DNA of 64,000 nt from Bacillus sp. AFS006103 (GCA_002559145.1 NTXX01000001.1:1-64000), one strand, 5' to 3'; shown: positions 52,988 to 63,780, counted from the first letter of the stretch. The notes: generated by a model from the letters alone, not told the origin. Numbers and translations are program-made.

Positions 52988-54076
52988 TTATTCTACGAAA
53001 ACGTTCCTTTCATTTAACTTTATCCCTTTTTGCTGAATGACCACATGAAAATAAGAACTCATTCCTGAGGGCATGATTAAGCTGCGAATTGCCCGATTCC
53101 GTTTACTAACCTCTGAAAATGGATTGGGGTCATAATGGTTCTCTAATTCTTTTAGAATACCGGCTTTTAATAAAAATTCATCTTGTCTTAGTTTGGAAAT
53201 TAGCTCCAACTCTGCTTGTTCACCCTTTTGAATGAGATAATCAAAATGGATATGCGTGGTAATATCCATTTCACCAGGATGCTGTAAGACATCATTAATC
53301 ATCTGATGCTGAAAATAACCTCTTAAACTCCCCTTCGCCCTCCTCGGGTCCATCCACTCCTCAAGTGTATAGCCATAATCTGCTGTTACAACCATTCCTT
53401 TTATTAAAGACTGGGAAATTTCCCGTAACATTTTTTCCATTGCTAACGGAACCTCAATCCGCTGATTTTCCCTTAATTCCATCTTGCATTCCTGTAAAAA
53501 AAACAGGATGTCTGAATTTGTTAACAGCACTTTTTGCTCAAACAGTTCATTATCTTTAATCCCAATCATTACTTCAAAAAGGTTCCCATTTACCTTTTCA
53601 ATCACATGAACTGGCAGTGCATCAAATAGTTCGTTGGAAAAGATCATTCCCTCAAAAGGCTCAACTTCACAAAGACTCTCTACTTGGACAATCGAAAAAT
53701 TAGTCAGCAATTCCCTTTGCAATTTCCGATGATAGGGACTGCTTTCAACAATAATATATTTTAAGGGGGTTTTTATCGTTTCTTGCCATTCCTGTAAAAA
53801 CGCCTCGGCAAAACGTCCATTTCCTGCTCCAATTTCACAAAATACTGGGTCTATTTGTCCATTTGTACAGATATTAAAAAACCATTTTGCCATCATTCTA
53901 CCGTATAGATCAGATATATTGCTGGTTGTTATGAAATCACCTAGTCGGCCAATTTTCTGTTTATCTTTCATATAATAACCGTAATTAGGATGATATAATG
54001 CGGCCCCGATAAAATCCGCATAGGAAATCAACTCATTAGATGAATTTGTAATTAAACTCTTTAAAAATGTGTTCAT
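52988..54076 (-). CDS. MidA/NDUFAF7-family SAM-dependent methyltransferase
   Basis: The 362-residue product has an N-terminal SYADFIGAALYHPNYGYY, the SAM site FCEIGAGNGRFAEAFL and PLKYIIVESSPYHRKLQ, GMIFSNELFDALPVH, and GSLRGYFQHQMINDVL. This is the MidA-like protein arginine methyltransferase family. The substrate in bacilli is unknown. It is convergent with yqgY. Confidence 0.9.
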   Translation of the reverse strand: MNTFLKSLITNSSNELISYADFIGAALYHPNYGYYMKDKQKIGRLGDFITTSNISDLYGRMMAKWFFNICTNGQIDPVFCEIGAGNGRFAEAFLQEWQETIKTPLKYIIVESSPYHRKLQRELLTNFSIVQVESLCEVEPFEGMIFSNELFDALPVHVIEKVNGNLFEVMIGIKDNELFEQKVLLTNSDILFFLQECKMELRENQRIEVPLAMEKMLREISQSLIKGMVVTADYGYTLEEWMDPRRAKGSLRGYFQHQMINDVLQHPGEMDITTHIHFDYLIQKGEQAELELISKLRQDEFLLKAGILKELENHYDPNPFSEVSKRNRAIRSLIMPSGMSSYFHVVIQQKGIKLNERNVFVE

Positions 54077-54184
54077 ATATGCTCCTTTTTTAAGTAAACA
54101 CTATTGACATAGTGTTTACTTTATAATATTGTAAGGATAGTAGCTTAACTTTTATCCCTCCCATATAAGAATAAAATATCCCCC

Positions 54185-54220
54185 AGAAAAACCCTTCTCA
54201 ATTTGGAGAAGGGTTTTTCT
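54185..54220. terminator. Bidirectional terminator after yqgX
   Basis: AGAAAAACCCTTCTC pairs with GAGAAGGGTTTTTCT. It ends yqgX on the minus strand. Confidence 0.92.
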
Positions 54221-54242
54221 ATAGTTTATCGTCTCCCCAGTC

Positions 54243-54878
54243 TTAAAATCCATTTAAAAACGGATTACTGTCCATTTCTTCACCAATGGTTGTTACAGGG
54301 CCGTGTCCTGATAAGACATACGTTTCTTCAGGCAAAACAAGCAGTTTATCATGGATGCTCTTTAGCAGCTGTGTTTCATTTCCTCCTGGCAGATCCGTTC
54401 GCCCAATACTCCTTTGAAACAAAGCATCTCCAGAGAGAACAAACCCAGCCTTCTCAAAATAATAAGAAACACTTCCCGGTGAATGTCCAGGAGTATGAAA
54501 AATGGTAAACTCAAAACCACCTAAGTTCATTTCCCCTTCATTTTTAATAATATGATCAGCTGGATTTACTGAAATTGATTCTTGAATCATAAAATATTGC
54601 GATCCATTCAATGAGGCGTCACCCAACCATTTTTCCTCCTGTTTGTGAAGATAAACCGGAATTTTATAAAAGTCCCTTACTTCATCCACACCCCCAATAT
54701 GATCAAAATGGGCATGGGTTAATAAAATGGCAAGTGGTTTTATTTTTCTATTGTTCAACATCTGAATGAGCTTTTTCCCTTCACTGCCTGGGTCAAAGAT
54801 TAAACAGGAGCGATCTGAATTTTCTACTATGTAACAGTTCGTTTGAAGTGCCCCCAAGGGGATTTGCTGCCATTTCAT
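54243..54878 (-). CDS. yqgX: Metallo-beta-lactamase-fold hydrolase YqgX
   Basis: This is a glyoxalase II-like hydrolase of 211 residues. Metal site THAHFDHIGG (HxHxDH), FHTPGHSPGS (His), GDALFQ (Asp) and SGHGP (His) are all present. The ligand set fits hydroxyacylglutathione or bacillithiol-linked hydrolases. Confidence 0.93.
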   Translation of the reverse strand: MKWQQIPLGALQTNCYIVENSDRSCLIFDPGSEGKKLIQMLNNRKIKPLAILLTHAHFDHIGGVDEVRDFYKIPVYLHKQEEKWLGDASLNGSQYFMIQESISVNPADHIIKNEGEMNLGGFEFTIFHTPGHSPGSVSYYFEKAGFVLSGDALFQRSIGRTDLPGGNETQLLKSIHDKLLVLPEETYVLSGHGPVTTIGEEMDSNPFLNGF

Positions 54879-55091
54879 TCTCTTTGTACCTCCAATTAAA
54901 ATTACAATATAATTATTTTACACTAAGTAGGTAGTAGAGTTAAAGCATACTTATTCAATCATGTCCTTTTTTGGACTCGACAAATGAAAGAAAAAAATAT
55001 AAAATAAGTAAGAATGTATATAATATAGGTACATAATTTTTTTGAAATTTTTGTTGTATTGCCTGCATATGACGAATAAGGGGGATTTTCC

Positions 55092-55268
55092 ATGGGTTTA
55101 GTAATTATTTTTGCTCTTGTAACCATCCTTGCTGCTTACGGCGGATTTTCAGCACTCAAGAATAAAAACTTCTTAGGCGCGTTTTGGGGTGTAGCATCAT
55201 TTCTGACTTTTGGTTGGTTTACAGTGATGACCATTGTTCATTCTGGATTTCCTACAGGAACTCACTAA
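55092..55268 (+). CDS. yqgW: DUF2759 small membrane protein (YqgW-like)
   Basis: The 58-residue product (MGLVIIFALVTILAAYGGF, then ALKNKNFLGAFWG) has two membrane segments and ends HSGFPTGTH. AAGGGGGA lies 6 bases before the ATG. It lies between yqgX and yqgV, the position of yqgW in B. subtilis, and is easily missed for its size. Confidence 0.85.
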   Translation: MGLVIIFALVTILAAYGGFSALKNKNFLGAFWGVASFLTFGWFTVMTIVHSGFPTGTH

Positions 55269-55274
55269 GAACTT

Positions 55275-55303
55275 AAAAAGACTGCCAGGCGGCAGTCTTT
55301 TTT
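55275..55303 (+). terminator. yqgW terminator
   Basis: AAAAGACTGCC pairs with GGCAGTCTTTT over AGGC, followed by Ts. Confidence 0.93.
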
Positions 55304-55321
55304 ATTGTTATGGAAGGTATC

Positions 55322-55639
55322 TTACTCCTCATTTAACAGGCTTGTTACCCGCTCTACTTTATATTCCATACTGCGCTTAACATCTCTTCGTTCATCAATT
55401 CGAATCGTTGTAGCGACCCGCTGTATCCCTTCAGAGAAGGGGGCCTCATGCATTTCTTGAATTACCTCAAAAAGAATCGGTAATTCACCTTCAATGATTG
55501 TGTTCATCGGTGTTAGTTGAAACCGAATCTTCCCTTCTTCTTGATATTTTCTCAAAACCTTTTGAACACTTGCCACATATTTACTAACACTTGGAGTTTC
55601 TGTACCTATAGGAATAACTGTTACATCCACGATGGCCAT
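55322..55639 (-). CDS. yqgV: MTH1187/UPF0045 family protein YqgV
   Basis: The 105-residue product has the thiamine-binding-like ferredoxin fold: VDVTVIPIGTETPSVSKYVASV, FQLTPMNTIIEGELPILFEVI and ERRDVKRSMEYKVERV. It may bind a thiamine-pathway metabolite, by homology to MTH1187. Confidence 0.92.
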   Translation of the reverse strand: MAIVDVTVIPIGTETPSVSKYVASVQKVLRKYQEEGKIRFQLTPMNTIIEGELPILFEVIQEMHEAPFSEGIQRVATTIRIDERRDVKRSMEYKVERVTSLLNEE

Positions 55640-55703
55640 ATAATATTACCTTCCTCTCCTCATTTTTCATCACAACGTGATTTTAACATAATCGAAGATC
55701 AAA

Positions 55704-55731
55704 TAAAAAAATGACAACCGTATTGTCATTC
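55704..55731 (-). terminator. yqgU terminator
   Basis: AATGACAA pairs with TTGTCATT over a 5-base loop, with a T-run on the minus strand; it overlaps the last codons of the gene. Confidence 0.8.
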
Positions 55732-56856
55732 TTTTATTAATTCATATATTTTCTTGCGGTCAATATCCATAATTTTTTCAAACCGATTCCCATACAAAAG
55801 GGCATTGCCTGAAGGGGATATAGCAATAGGCTCATTTTCTAGTCCTTCGTATATTAAGTTTCTGCTGCCATTCTTAGGATTGTAGGCTAGAAGTTGAAAG
55901 CCATCAATATAGGAATCTGCTTCACCACTAGTTAAAGGGCTAAAAGTAATAAATTGTCCTTTCTTCTCATTATAATCATTGTAAGGAACTAACCAATCTG
56001 AATAATTGGTTAGTTGTGGAATCGAAAACGTAAATAGCCTTTTCATTTCTTTATCAAAAAAAGAATAACTTGCCATTGATTGATCTTTTTCATTTACAGC
56101 GACTGTCATGAACAGATTACGTGAGGTAGAAAAATTGATCACAGAAGGATATAGAGTCTTTTCATTCCCGTTATCTAAATTTTTTTCGATTAGGGGTGCA
56201 GATAAGGACGGACTATTTTTATCCCAATTAATCAGGGCAACCTCACTCGCATTTGTCCATTTTATAAAGGGCTGTGGCAAGTTAAGTTCAGCGATATTAG
56301 CCCTATTCAAATCTAGTAAAAATACTTGAAAGGTCCAATCCTCATCAAATTTTGTGACTAGAATCTTTGATTCCTTGTAAGGATTCCACTCAAATGCTAA
56401 TTCATAGGAAGCAAATGTTTTTTTCAATTGTTCCTTTCCATTTGTATCAATGATTGTTACCTCCCCTTCGTAGGATGAAGGAGAGGAATGAATCAATAAT
56501 CTCTTTTTTGAAGGGCTAATTTCTACATTGACAATCGGATGTTCACTTTTATAAATAAATTCACTTTTACCTGTAAGCAGATCGTATCGAAAAACACTTG
56601 AAGTTTGTTCCAGATTGGTAATATAGAGGACCTGGGTATCAGAAAGCCAGCCGACAAGTTTGTAAAATTCACCTGCTTGAATAGAAATGGGTAACTTCCA
56701 TTTGTCTCCCAGAGCAGCATGTGTTTTAGGCTTTTCATTTTTAGAAGTAACTTTTTGATTTAATTGCTCTTTTTCGGCACATGCACTTAAAATGAGGACC
56801 AAAATAAATAAACGGAGGATAAGAAAAATAGGTTCATTACTTTTTTGCCGGCTCAA
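55726..56856 (-). CDS. yqgU: YqgU-like lipoprotein
   Basis: The product of about 376 residues has a lipoprotein signal with SAC lipobox (LILSACAEK) and a beta-propeller-like body (repeated WLSDTQVLYI, VEISPSKKRLLIHSS, AISPSGNALLYGN). It matches YqgU by position. The start is uncertain: TTG at 56856 (12 bases after GGAGG) is likely; ATG at 56880 overlaps the site. Function unknown. Confidence 0.78.
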   Translation of the reverse strand: MSRQKSNEPIFLILRLFILVLILSACAEKEQLNQKVTSKNEKPKTHAALGDKWKLPISIQAGEFYKLVGWLSDTQVLYITNLEQTSSVFRYDLLTGKSEFIYKSEHPIVNVEISPSKKRLLIHSSPSSYEGEVTIIDTNGKEQLKKTFASYELAFEWNPYKESKILVTKFDEDWTFQVFLLDLNRANIAELNLPQPFIKWTNASEVALINWDKNSPSLSAPLIEKNLDNGNEKTLYPSVINFSTSRNLFMTVAVNEKDQSMASYSFFDKEMKRLFTFSIPQLTNYSDWLVPYNDYNEKKGQFITFSPLTSGEADSYIDGFQLLAYNPKNGSRNLIYEGLENEPIAISPSGNALLYGNRFEKIMDIDRKKIYELIKE

Positions 56857-56951
56857 TTTATCAATATTTCCTCCTCTCATTTATCTCTCTTAAATTAGTA
56901 CGCTTTTTTACTAAAAATGTTTCAGCTTTTATTATAAATAATTAAAATAGG

Positions 56952-56979
56952 AAAAAAGCCGCATGACTGCGGATTTTCC
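56952..56979 (-). terminator. glcK terminator
   Basis: CCGCA pairs with TGCGG, with outer AAAATCC/GGCTTTT, and Ts on the minus strand. Confidence 0.8.
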
Positions 56980-56987
56980 TAAGTTAT

Positions 56988-57959
56988 CTATGGATTTACT
57001 TTATTCTTAATCAACCAAGCAGCACCAAGTACACCTGCATCATTCCCTAATGTCGCTAGAGCAAGTTTCGTGGAATCCCCTACGGCTGAAAAAGCAAACT
57101 TCTCAAAATGACTTATTACAGGATCTAATAAAATATCGCCAGCTTTTGAAACACCACCGCCAAGAACAATTTTCTCAGGGTTAAGCGTATTCGCAATATT
57201 AGCTAAGACGAAACCTAAATGAAAGGAAACCTCATTCAATACAGATTGGGCCACTTCGTCATAATTACGGGCTGCATCAAAGACATCTTTTGCAGTGATC
57301 CTGCCATTCTCAGCAAGCTTTTCAGACAATTCGCCTTTTCCCCCGTTAGCAAGTTCAATCCGAGCTAAACGAACAATTCCTGTTGCAGAAGCGACCGTCT
57401 CCAGACAGCCTGTCTTCCCGCAATTGCATGGTGCTCCACCACTTGGGATGGCTGTAATATGACCTATTTCTCCTGCTGCACCATTAATGCCTTGAACAAC
57501 CTTTCCGCCAACAATTACGCCGCCGCCGACACCTGTTCCGAGTGTGACACAAACAAGGTCCTTCGCTCCATCACCCGCTCCAATCCACATCTCACCCAAT
57601 GCTGCACAGTTTGCGTCATTTTCAATTGCAGCCGGAAGTAAGGTTGCTGCTTCAAGACGGTCCTTTAGAGGAAATTGATCTGGCCAGCCTAAGTTAACAA
57701 CATTTAAAACAATACCCTCTTCATAGTTTACTGGCCCGGGTGCACCCATACCAATTCCTAGGATATTATTTTTTGTTTGATTATGTTCAACTAGTTTTTC
57801 ATCAATTGAGTTAGCAATATTTACTGTAATCATTTGTCCTTCATTTGTGTTATCCGTTGGTATTTCCCATTTGTGGACAATCTCACCATCAGTAGTTATA
57901 AAGGCTAATTTAGTAGTTGTCCCACCAAGGTCAACGCCAATAATCCATTTTTTTGACAA
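56988..57959 (-). CDS. glcK: Glucokinase (ROK family)
   Basis: The 323-residue ROK kinase has ATP loop GVDLGGTTTK, GMGAPGP, ENDANCAALGE, GTGVGGGVIV, GEIGH, and the zinc site CNCGKTGCLE. I chose TTG at 57959 (LSKKWIIG) because AGGTG is 5-9 bases upstream; the longer start overlaps that site. It follows yqgQ by a 7-base overlap of frames. Confidence 0.95.
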   Translation of the reverse strand: MSKKWIIGVDLGGTTTKLAFITTDGEIVHKWEIPTDNTNEGQMITVNIANSIDEKLVEHNQTKNNILGIGMGAPGPVNYEEGIVLNVVNLGWPDQFPLKDRLEAATLLPAAIENDANCAALGEMWIGAGDGAKDLVCVTLGTGVGGGVIVGGKVVQGINGAAGEIGHITAIPSGGAPCNCGKTGCLETVASATGIVRLARIELANGGKGELSEKLAENGRITAKDVFDAARNYDEVAQSVLNEVSFHLGFVLANIANTLNPEKIVLGGGVSKAGDILLDPVISHFEKFAFSAVGDSTKLALATLGNDAGVLGAAWLIKNKVNP

Positions 57960-57964
57960 TCGAA

Positions 57965-58180
57965 TCACCTATCTTTTTTTATGACTTTTTCTTTTTGAAA
58001 TTGTATTTCATGTCTTAAAATTAAAAGTGCTGTTTGGAATTCCCTTGGCTCTATCAACTGTGATTGATAAAGATCCTTTAACTCCATTTCCATTAATTCA
58101 AGGTCTGCAACTCTATCACCTATATAAATAATTGTTCCAAAACTCTTTAAAAATTGCTGAATATCATAAATGGTTTTCAT
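57965..58180 (-). CDS. yqgQ: YqgQ-like small protein
   Basis: The 71-residue product matches YqgQ (YDIQQFLKSFGTIIYIGDRVADLELMEMELKDLY), a DUF910 fold. Function unknown. It is between gluP and glcK as in B. subtilis. Confidence 0.9.
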   Translation of the reverse strand: MKTIYDIQQFLKSFGTIIYIGDRVADLELMEMELKDLYQSQLIEPREFQTALLILRHEIQFQKEKVIKKDR

Positions 58181-58257
58181 CTATATCTCCTTGTATTTTA
58201 ATTGAGAGAAACCTAGTAGTACAAGCTAATTTTTTATTTAGAAAATAATGCGATGTT

Positions 58258-59820
58258 CTACTCTCCTCCGCCGGATGGTTGGAGCTGACGATTGATTTCG
58301 CGAAGTAATTCAGAATAATCCTGTTGTTTCGGTTTTAGCTTAATAGCCTTTTCTACATTTCCTTTTGCCTCTTCTAGATCGTGTTGTTCAAGATTAATAA
58401 GTGCTAAATTAAAAAACGCCTCATCAAAACTAGGATCTAACTTAATGGCTTGTTGTAAATGTGTCTTTGCTTCTGAAAGCATATCTTTTTTAATTTCAAC
58501 AAACGAGAGAAGAAAGTATGTTTTCTCTGATAGATTGACTGACTGATCTTCGGATTCCTTTAAAACATTATAGGCTTTATCATAGTTGTTTTGTTTTATA
58601 TATTCCTGAGCCATTAATAAATTGGAATTTTCATCATGAGATTTACCAAGAGAACTAAATCCATAAGTTAAAGACCCCCACAGGAGTGCTCCAGACGCTA
58701 TGAAAAATAGCAGTTGCAGCCATAGTTTCCTCTTCTTTGGAAAATGGACAAGACCAGCTGCAAGGAACCCCCCAACCAAACCACCAAGATGTCCCGCATT
58801 ATCAATTCCAGATGCTGAAAAGCCGATCATTAGATTGATTCCAAGAACGACGATCAAATTCATTCCCATGGTCCGAAAAAACAACTTTGGGAAAATAACT
58901 CCAAAATAGAGTAACGCTCCAAAGCAGCCGAAAATAGCACCACTTGCCCCCGCTGATAAGTTAGCACTAAAGATGAAACTAGCAATAAACCCCGTGACTC
59001 CAGCAAACATGTATATCCAAAGAAAACGAAGATTGCCAAAAATTCTTTCCACTTCAGTCCCGAGAAAGTATAAAGCCAGGGTGTTCATTGCTAGATGGGT
59101 AAAACCAATATGAAGAAAAACTGGTGTTATAAACCGCCACCATTCCCCTTCGACAATTAGTTGGTTAACCTTTGCCCCGTATTTTATCAAGGTCGAAGTA
59201 TTGGTGCTTCCTCCATGAAGCTGAAGCCAGAGAAAAACAACAATCTGGATAGCAATGAAAAAATAAGTGAAGAAGGGTTTACCATTCATCAGAATAGCTC
59301 TTTCTGTTTTTACTTTCTTCATCGCATAATCCAAAGTTGCTTTCTTAACAGCCTCAACATCCTCCTCTGAGTATTCTTCATTGATTGTAAAATGAAGATG
59401 AGTCCCGAGTCTCTCTGAAATTCGTTGAAAACCTGTTTCGAATATCCCCTGTGCAAAAAGAAAAGAACTTACCATCGTTTTATTTCCTTCCGAATAGACA
59501 AAAGGTTTCACGAGACGAAATTCATATTCATCCACTGGCGGGAATTGACTAACATAAATGTTGACAACATTTAACTGCTGTCGACCAATTTGCTTGCGGA
59601 CTCTCTCTCCATTAGCAGCAGTAAACTCGATATCCCGCTGCATCGCATGACTCCAATCCAAATTATGAAGCAAAATACGAATGATCGGTGCTTTTTTATT
59701 CTCTATTTTTTCTAGCCATAATTCCTTTTGATTCTCAAATAATTGTATAATCCGGTAACCGTGATCTGAAATAAATGAATATGCCAGCTTCCAAAAGATG
59801 TAACTCTCCTTACTATTCAT
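58258..59820 (-). CDS. gluP: Rhomboid protease GluP with TPR tail
   Basis: This is an intramembrane serine protease of 520 residues. Ser lies in SAGASGAIFG, and the catalytic His in NAGHLGGLVGG. It has a soluble N-terminal domain, about six membrane segments (about 165-370) and C-terminal TPR repeats (LMAQEYIKQNNYDKAYNVL; AKTHLQQAIKLDPSFDEAF; AKGNVEKAIKLKPKQ). ATG at 59820 is preceded by AGGGGGG. Confidence 0.95.
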   Translation of the reverse strand: MNSKESYIFWKLAYSFISDHGYRIIQLFENQKELWLEKIENKKAPIIRILLHNLDWSHAMQRDIEFTAANGERVRKQIGRQQLNVVNIYVSQFPPVDEYEFRLVKPFVYSEGNKTMVSSFLFAQGIFETGFQRISERLGTHLHFTINEEYSEEDVEAVKKATLDYAMKKVKTERAILMNGKPFFTYFFIAIQIVVFLWLQLHGGSTNTSTLIKYGAKVNQLIVEGEWWRFITPVFLHIGFTHLAMNTLALYFLGTEVERIFGNLRFLWIYMFAGVTGFIASFIFSANLSAGASGAIFGCFGALLYFGVIFPKLFFRTMGMNLIVVLGINLMIGFSASGIDNAGHLGGLVGGFLAAGLVHFPKKRKLWLQLLFFIASGALLWGSLTYGFSSLGKSHDENSNLLMAQEYIKQNNYDKAYNVLKESEDQSVNLSEKTYFLLSFVEIKKDMLSEAKTHLQQAIKLDPSFDEAFFNLALINLEQHDLEEAKGNVEKAIKLKPKQQDYSELLREINRQLQPSGGGE

Positions 59821-59969
59821 TTCCCCCCTGCTTCCTATGTAAAAATAAACACACAATTTATCTGATGATAATTTAATCCAACATTACTTTATTACCTTTC
59901 ATTATAAACGAAATCTCTAACTACAAAAATCAAACAGCTTAATTTTTGTGGAGATTGTTTTTTTCAACA

Positions 59970-60007
59970 AAAAAAAAACCATCTGTGGTTTTCACCTTTC
60001 AGATGGT
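59970..60007 (-). terminator. yqgO-region terminator
   Basis: ACCATCTG pairs with CAGATGGT; on the minus strand nine Ts follow. It overlaps the end of the gene at 59992. Confidence 0.85.
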
Positions 60008-60186
60008 CTTCCAAAAACAGATTGCATCATTTTCTGTTTTACACCAGGGAAGCTCATGACTGAGCCAACAGCCAGCCGGCGCATCCAACTAGATGCTAGT
60101 AGTACATTAATAAGACGGTATCTGTATCGGAAACCAAAATATCCAATTGACCCAATCATCAATATGGAAGTTAACATACGAGACAT
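59992..60186 (-). CDS. Small membrane-associated protein (YqgO position)
   Basis: The 64-residue product (MSRMLTSILMIGSIGYFGF) has one N-terminal membrane segment and a basic, amphipathic rest. AGGAGGGAT precedes the ATG. The YqgO position is recalled from B. subtilis synteny; I cannot confirm homology. Function unknown. Confidence 0.65.
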   Translation of the reverse strand: MSRMLTSILMIGSIGYFGFRYRYRLINVLLASSWMRRLAVGSVMSFPGVKQKMMQSVFGRPSER

Positions 60187-60235
60187 ATCAATCCCTCCTA
60201 CTACTATTTTGTATGAAGGACCATTATATTATCCA

Positions 60236-60276
60236 TAAAAAAGGACTGAATTCTCACTTTAAGAATTCAATCCTTT
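60236..60276 (-). terminator. ldh terminator
   Basis: AAGGATTGAATTCT pairs with AGAATTCAGTCCTT with one mismatch, with Ts on the minus strand. Confidence 0.9.
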
Positions 60277-60279
60277 ATA

Positions 60280-61257
<978 letters not shown>

Positions 61258-61277
61258 TTAGGCTATATCATATTATC

Positions 61278-62084
61278 CTAAAAGGATGGATAAAATGAAT
61301 TATATAAATATAAGACTCCTATCGCTGCCATTGCAGCAAATAATCCTGAAAGGAAATTCACCATATCATTATCTACGAAAATAGACCCTTTTATTCTAGT
61401 TGCCGGACAACCACAATGCCTCTTTTTTTCAGTCTCTATCCCACATTCCTTGCAAACATAAACCTGTTGGTAAAATGCTCCAATCACCGTATCTATAACA
61501 TTTCCCAAATAACCAAATATAAAAACGAGCGCTGTTAAGAAATAACCTAAATCAAAAAGCCAAAACCCAATGATGGAGACGAGGAATGAACCAGCAAGCG
61601 ATGCAAGGCTTCCCAATAAACTAATTGCTCCTGATGTTCCTTTGTCGACCCGTTTAAAGGTTCGTATGTATAATGGTTCTTGTTTGCTTAAGCTGCCAAT
61701 TTCCGAGGCCCACGTATCAGAATTCGCACTAGCAAGGCATACTACAAAGCTGATCAACCAGATCATATCATGATTGAAATAATAAATAATACTGAAAAGT
61801 CCTGCTGCACCTCCATTTGCTGCTACCTGACGCCAATCTCTTGTAGCCCCTTTTGCAAGCTTCTCCTCTATTATGCACTTATCGCTGCTTTTATATTTTG
61901 ACCAAAAATTTGATGAGGCAAAAAATACGCCAAGCAAGAAAAGACCATTTACACCGAAGCCTAAAAATACAGCAAGTCCAACGAAAATGGCAGCAATAGC
62001 CCCGGTGAATGTCAAGGATTTGCGGAGATAACCTGCTGTACTCGTCAGCAGAATAATTACGAAAATCAAAAATGCTTCGGTCAT
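61278..62084 (-). CDS. DUF92 family membrane protein
   Basis: The 268-residue product has about seven membrane segments and the DUF92 pattern ASANSDTWASEIG, RVDKGTSGAISLLGSLASLAGS and LGNVIDTVIGAFYQ, plus a CKECG...HCGCPATR Cys site. Members include phytyl-phosphate kinase-like proteins, but the substrate here is unknown. It overlaps yqgN by 4 bases. Confidence 0.9.
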   Translation of the reverse strand: MTEAFLIFVIILLTSTAGYLRKSLTFTGAIAAIFVGLAVFLGFGVNGLFLLGVFFASSNFWSKYKSSDKCIIEEKLAKGATRDWRQVAANGGAAGLFSIIYYFNHDMIWLISFVVCLASANSDTWASEIGSLSKQEPLYIRTFKRVDKGTSGAISLLGSLASLAGSFLVSIIGFWLFDLGYFLTALVFIFGYLGNVIDTVIGAFYQQVYVCKECGIETEKKRHCGCPATRIKGSIFVDNDMVNFLSGLFAAMAAIGVLYLYNSFYPSF

Positions 62085-62647
62085 TTTATTTTGATAATTC
62101 CGTGGTTAGTAATAATTCTTGAGACTGGGATATCGTGCTCCTCAACCTGAAAATAAGGGACTAATTGTTCGTTAAAGGCAAGTGAAACGGTTTCCCCTTG
62201 GTAATTTTGTAAATAACGATCATAGTAGCCTCCGCCAAAACCTAAACGATAGCCCTCTCTGGTATAAGCTAAACCTGGAACAATCATAAGGTCAATCTTA
62301 CGTGCATCTACTTCCTTGGTTAGTTCCTCGATGGGCTCCAATAGACCATAAAATACTGATTCCAGTTGCGAAAATTCATTTATTGTACGGAAGGATAGTC
62401 TTTTAACTTGAGGTTCACATTTTGGCACAACCACTTGTTTTCCTGATTCCCAGGCTTTGCGTATAATTTGAAATGTATCAACTTCCGGCTGTTTTGAAAC
62501 CGTTAATCCAATAACTTGCGCCTGTTTCCAGGCATCATCCTCAAAAAGATGACAAGCAATTTTATAAGAATAATCTTCATATTGAGGTTTTGTTAGCCTT
62601 GAAAGTGTTTCTTTCATTTGTTTACGAATAGAGTTCTTATTATTCAT
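62081..62647 (-). CDS. yqgN: 5-formyltetrahydrofolate cyclo-ligase (YqgN)
   Basis: The 188-residue enzyme recycles 5-formyl-THF. The ATP and folate motifs are KEVDARKIDLMIVPGLAYTREGYRLGFGGGYYDRYL. It overlaps the DUF92 gene. Confidence 0.94.
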   Translation of the reverse strand: MNNKNSIRKQMKETLSRLTKPQYEDYSYKIACHLFEDDAWKQAQVIGLTVSKQPEVDTFQIIRKAWESGKQVVVPKCEPQVKRLSFRTINEFSQLESVFYGLLEPIEELTKEVDARKIDLMIVPGLAYTREGYRLGFGGGYYDRYLQNYQGETVSLAFNEQLVPYFQVEEHDIPVSRIITNHGIIKIK

Positions 62648-62678
62648 TTTCAGGAAACCTCCTTATTTTTAGGCATAA

Positions 62679-62706
62679 AAAAAACAGCAGGAAGCCCCTA
62701 CTGTTT
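62679..62706 (-). terminator. rpmG terminator
   Basis: AACAGTAGG-type stem against CCTGCTGTT on the minus strand with a T-run, overlapping the rpmG stop. Confidence 0.8.
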
Positions 62707-62854
62707 ATTTTGTTTCACGATGTGCTGTTGAACGTTTTTCTCTTGGGCAATATTTCTTAAGCTCAAGACGATCTGGATTATTACGTTTATTTTTTGTTGA
62801 AATATAGTTACGATCTCCACACTCAGTGCAAGCCAATGTAATATTCACACGCAT
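62705..62854 (-). CDS. rpmG: Ribosomal protein L33
   Basis: The 49-residue product ([20 protein letters not shown]) has CTEC and [10 protein letters not shown], the L33 pattern with an incomplete zinc site like the B. subtilis RpmGA. ATG at 62854 is preceded by GGAGGG. Confidence 0.97.
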   Translation of the reverse strand: MRVNITLACTECGDRNYISTKNKRNNPDRLELKKYCPREKRSTAHRETK

Positions 62855-62949
62855 GTTATTTCCCTCCAAACAATTAAGCATTTCTTTCATACGACTTTTC
62901 AATGATATCATTTTTTAAAAGGAAATGCTAGTATGTTTTTTCTAGATAA

Positions 62950-63615
62950 TTAACGGCTTCGTTCGATCTGCTTTAATAGGGCTTGCTCCATGGAAAGTAT
63001 ATCGGTTTTGTTGGAACCAATAATCGTCCAAGTATTCATTTTTCCAATTTCATGAGAACCTAATGTCATGTTTATAGTAAAAATACTTGCTGCAGGGCTT
63101 TTAACCATAGGATAATAATTTAAATTCCCCTTTTGAACCGAACTCCATATTCGATCTGTAAAAACATTCCATTGCGGCATAGCTGTATATTCCTTCATTC
63201 CTACTCCATTGTAGTCTCCATTCACCATGTAAATATTATTATTGGCGAGATGAAAGATTCTATTATCCGTCGGTGATACAAAAGCAATATTGTCTTGAAT
63301 AACATTGGGATAGTAATGCATGGCCAGCATTTTAAGCTGTTTCACTTCCTTGCTGTGATTACTGATATAAATGCTTGAAAAACGAATTTTAGAGTGCGGC
63401 TGCTCCTGTTTCACTCTGATAATTATTTCTTCCTCATTAAAAACCTTTTCTGTACAATCATGGAGCCAAAGGTATTTTCCATTTATCCATAAACCTGGAA
63501 TGAATAGCAGTGTATCCAGTGGCTGTTGTTCGATAGGAGTCTGTTTATATTTTTGTTTTTCAATTACGGTTATGGTTCTTCCATCTCCTTCTAATTTAAA
63601 AACCTCATTACTCAT
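62950..63615 (-). CDS. Unknown conserved protein
   Basis: I do not recognise the 221-residue product. It is soluble, without signal or membrane segment, with ITVIEKQKYKQTPIEQQPLDTLLFIPGLWINGKYLWLHDCTEKVF and PQWNVFTDRIWSSVQKGNL. ATG at 63615 is preceded by GGAGGAAG. It lies between rpmG and phoU. Confidence 0.75.
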   Translation of the reverse strand: MSNEVFKLEGDGRTITVIEKQKYKQTPIEQQPLDTLLFIPGLWINGKYLWLHDCTEKVFNEEEIIIRVKQEQPHSKIRFSSIYISNHSKEVKQLKMLAMHYYPNVIQDNIAFVSPTDNRIFHLANNNIYMVNGDYNGVGMKEYTAMPQWNVFTDRIWSSVQKGNLNYYPMVKSPAASIFTINMTLGSHEIGKMNTWTIIGSNKTDILSMEQALLKQIERSR

Positions 63616-63780
63616 TTCTTCCTCCATTTCTGCAAATAATTATTATATGCACAAAATTGCGAATTATCATCATTAACTGATAATTTAATGGTACCACCAG
63701 ATTCAACCGCACACAATAAACGCAAATTGTCGTTTCTTGGAAGTAGTTAGGATTAAATTACCAAGATACATCACTATAAA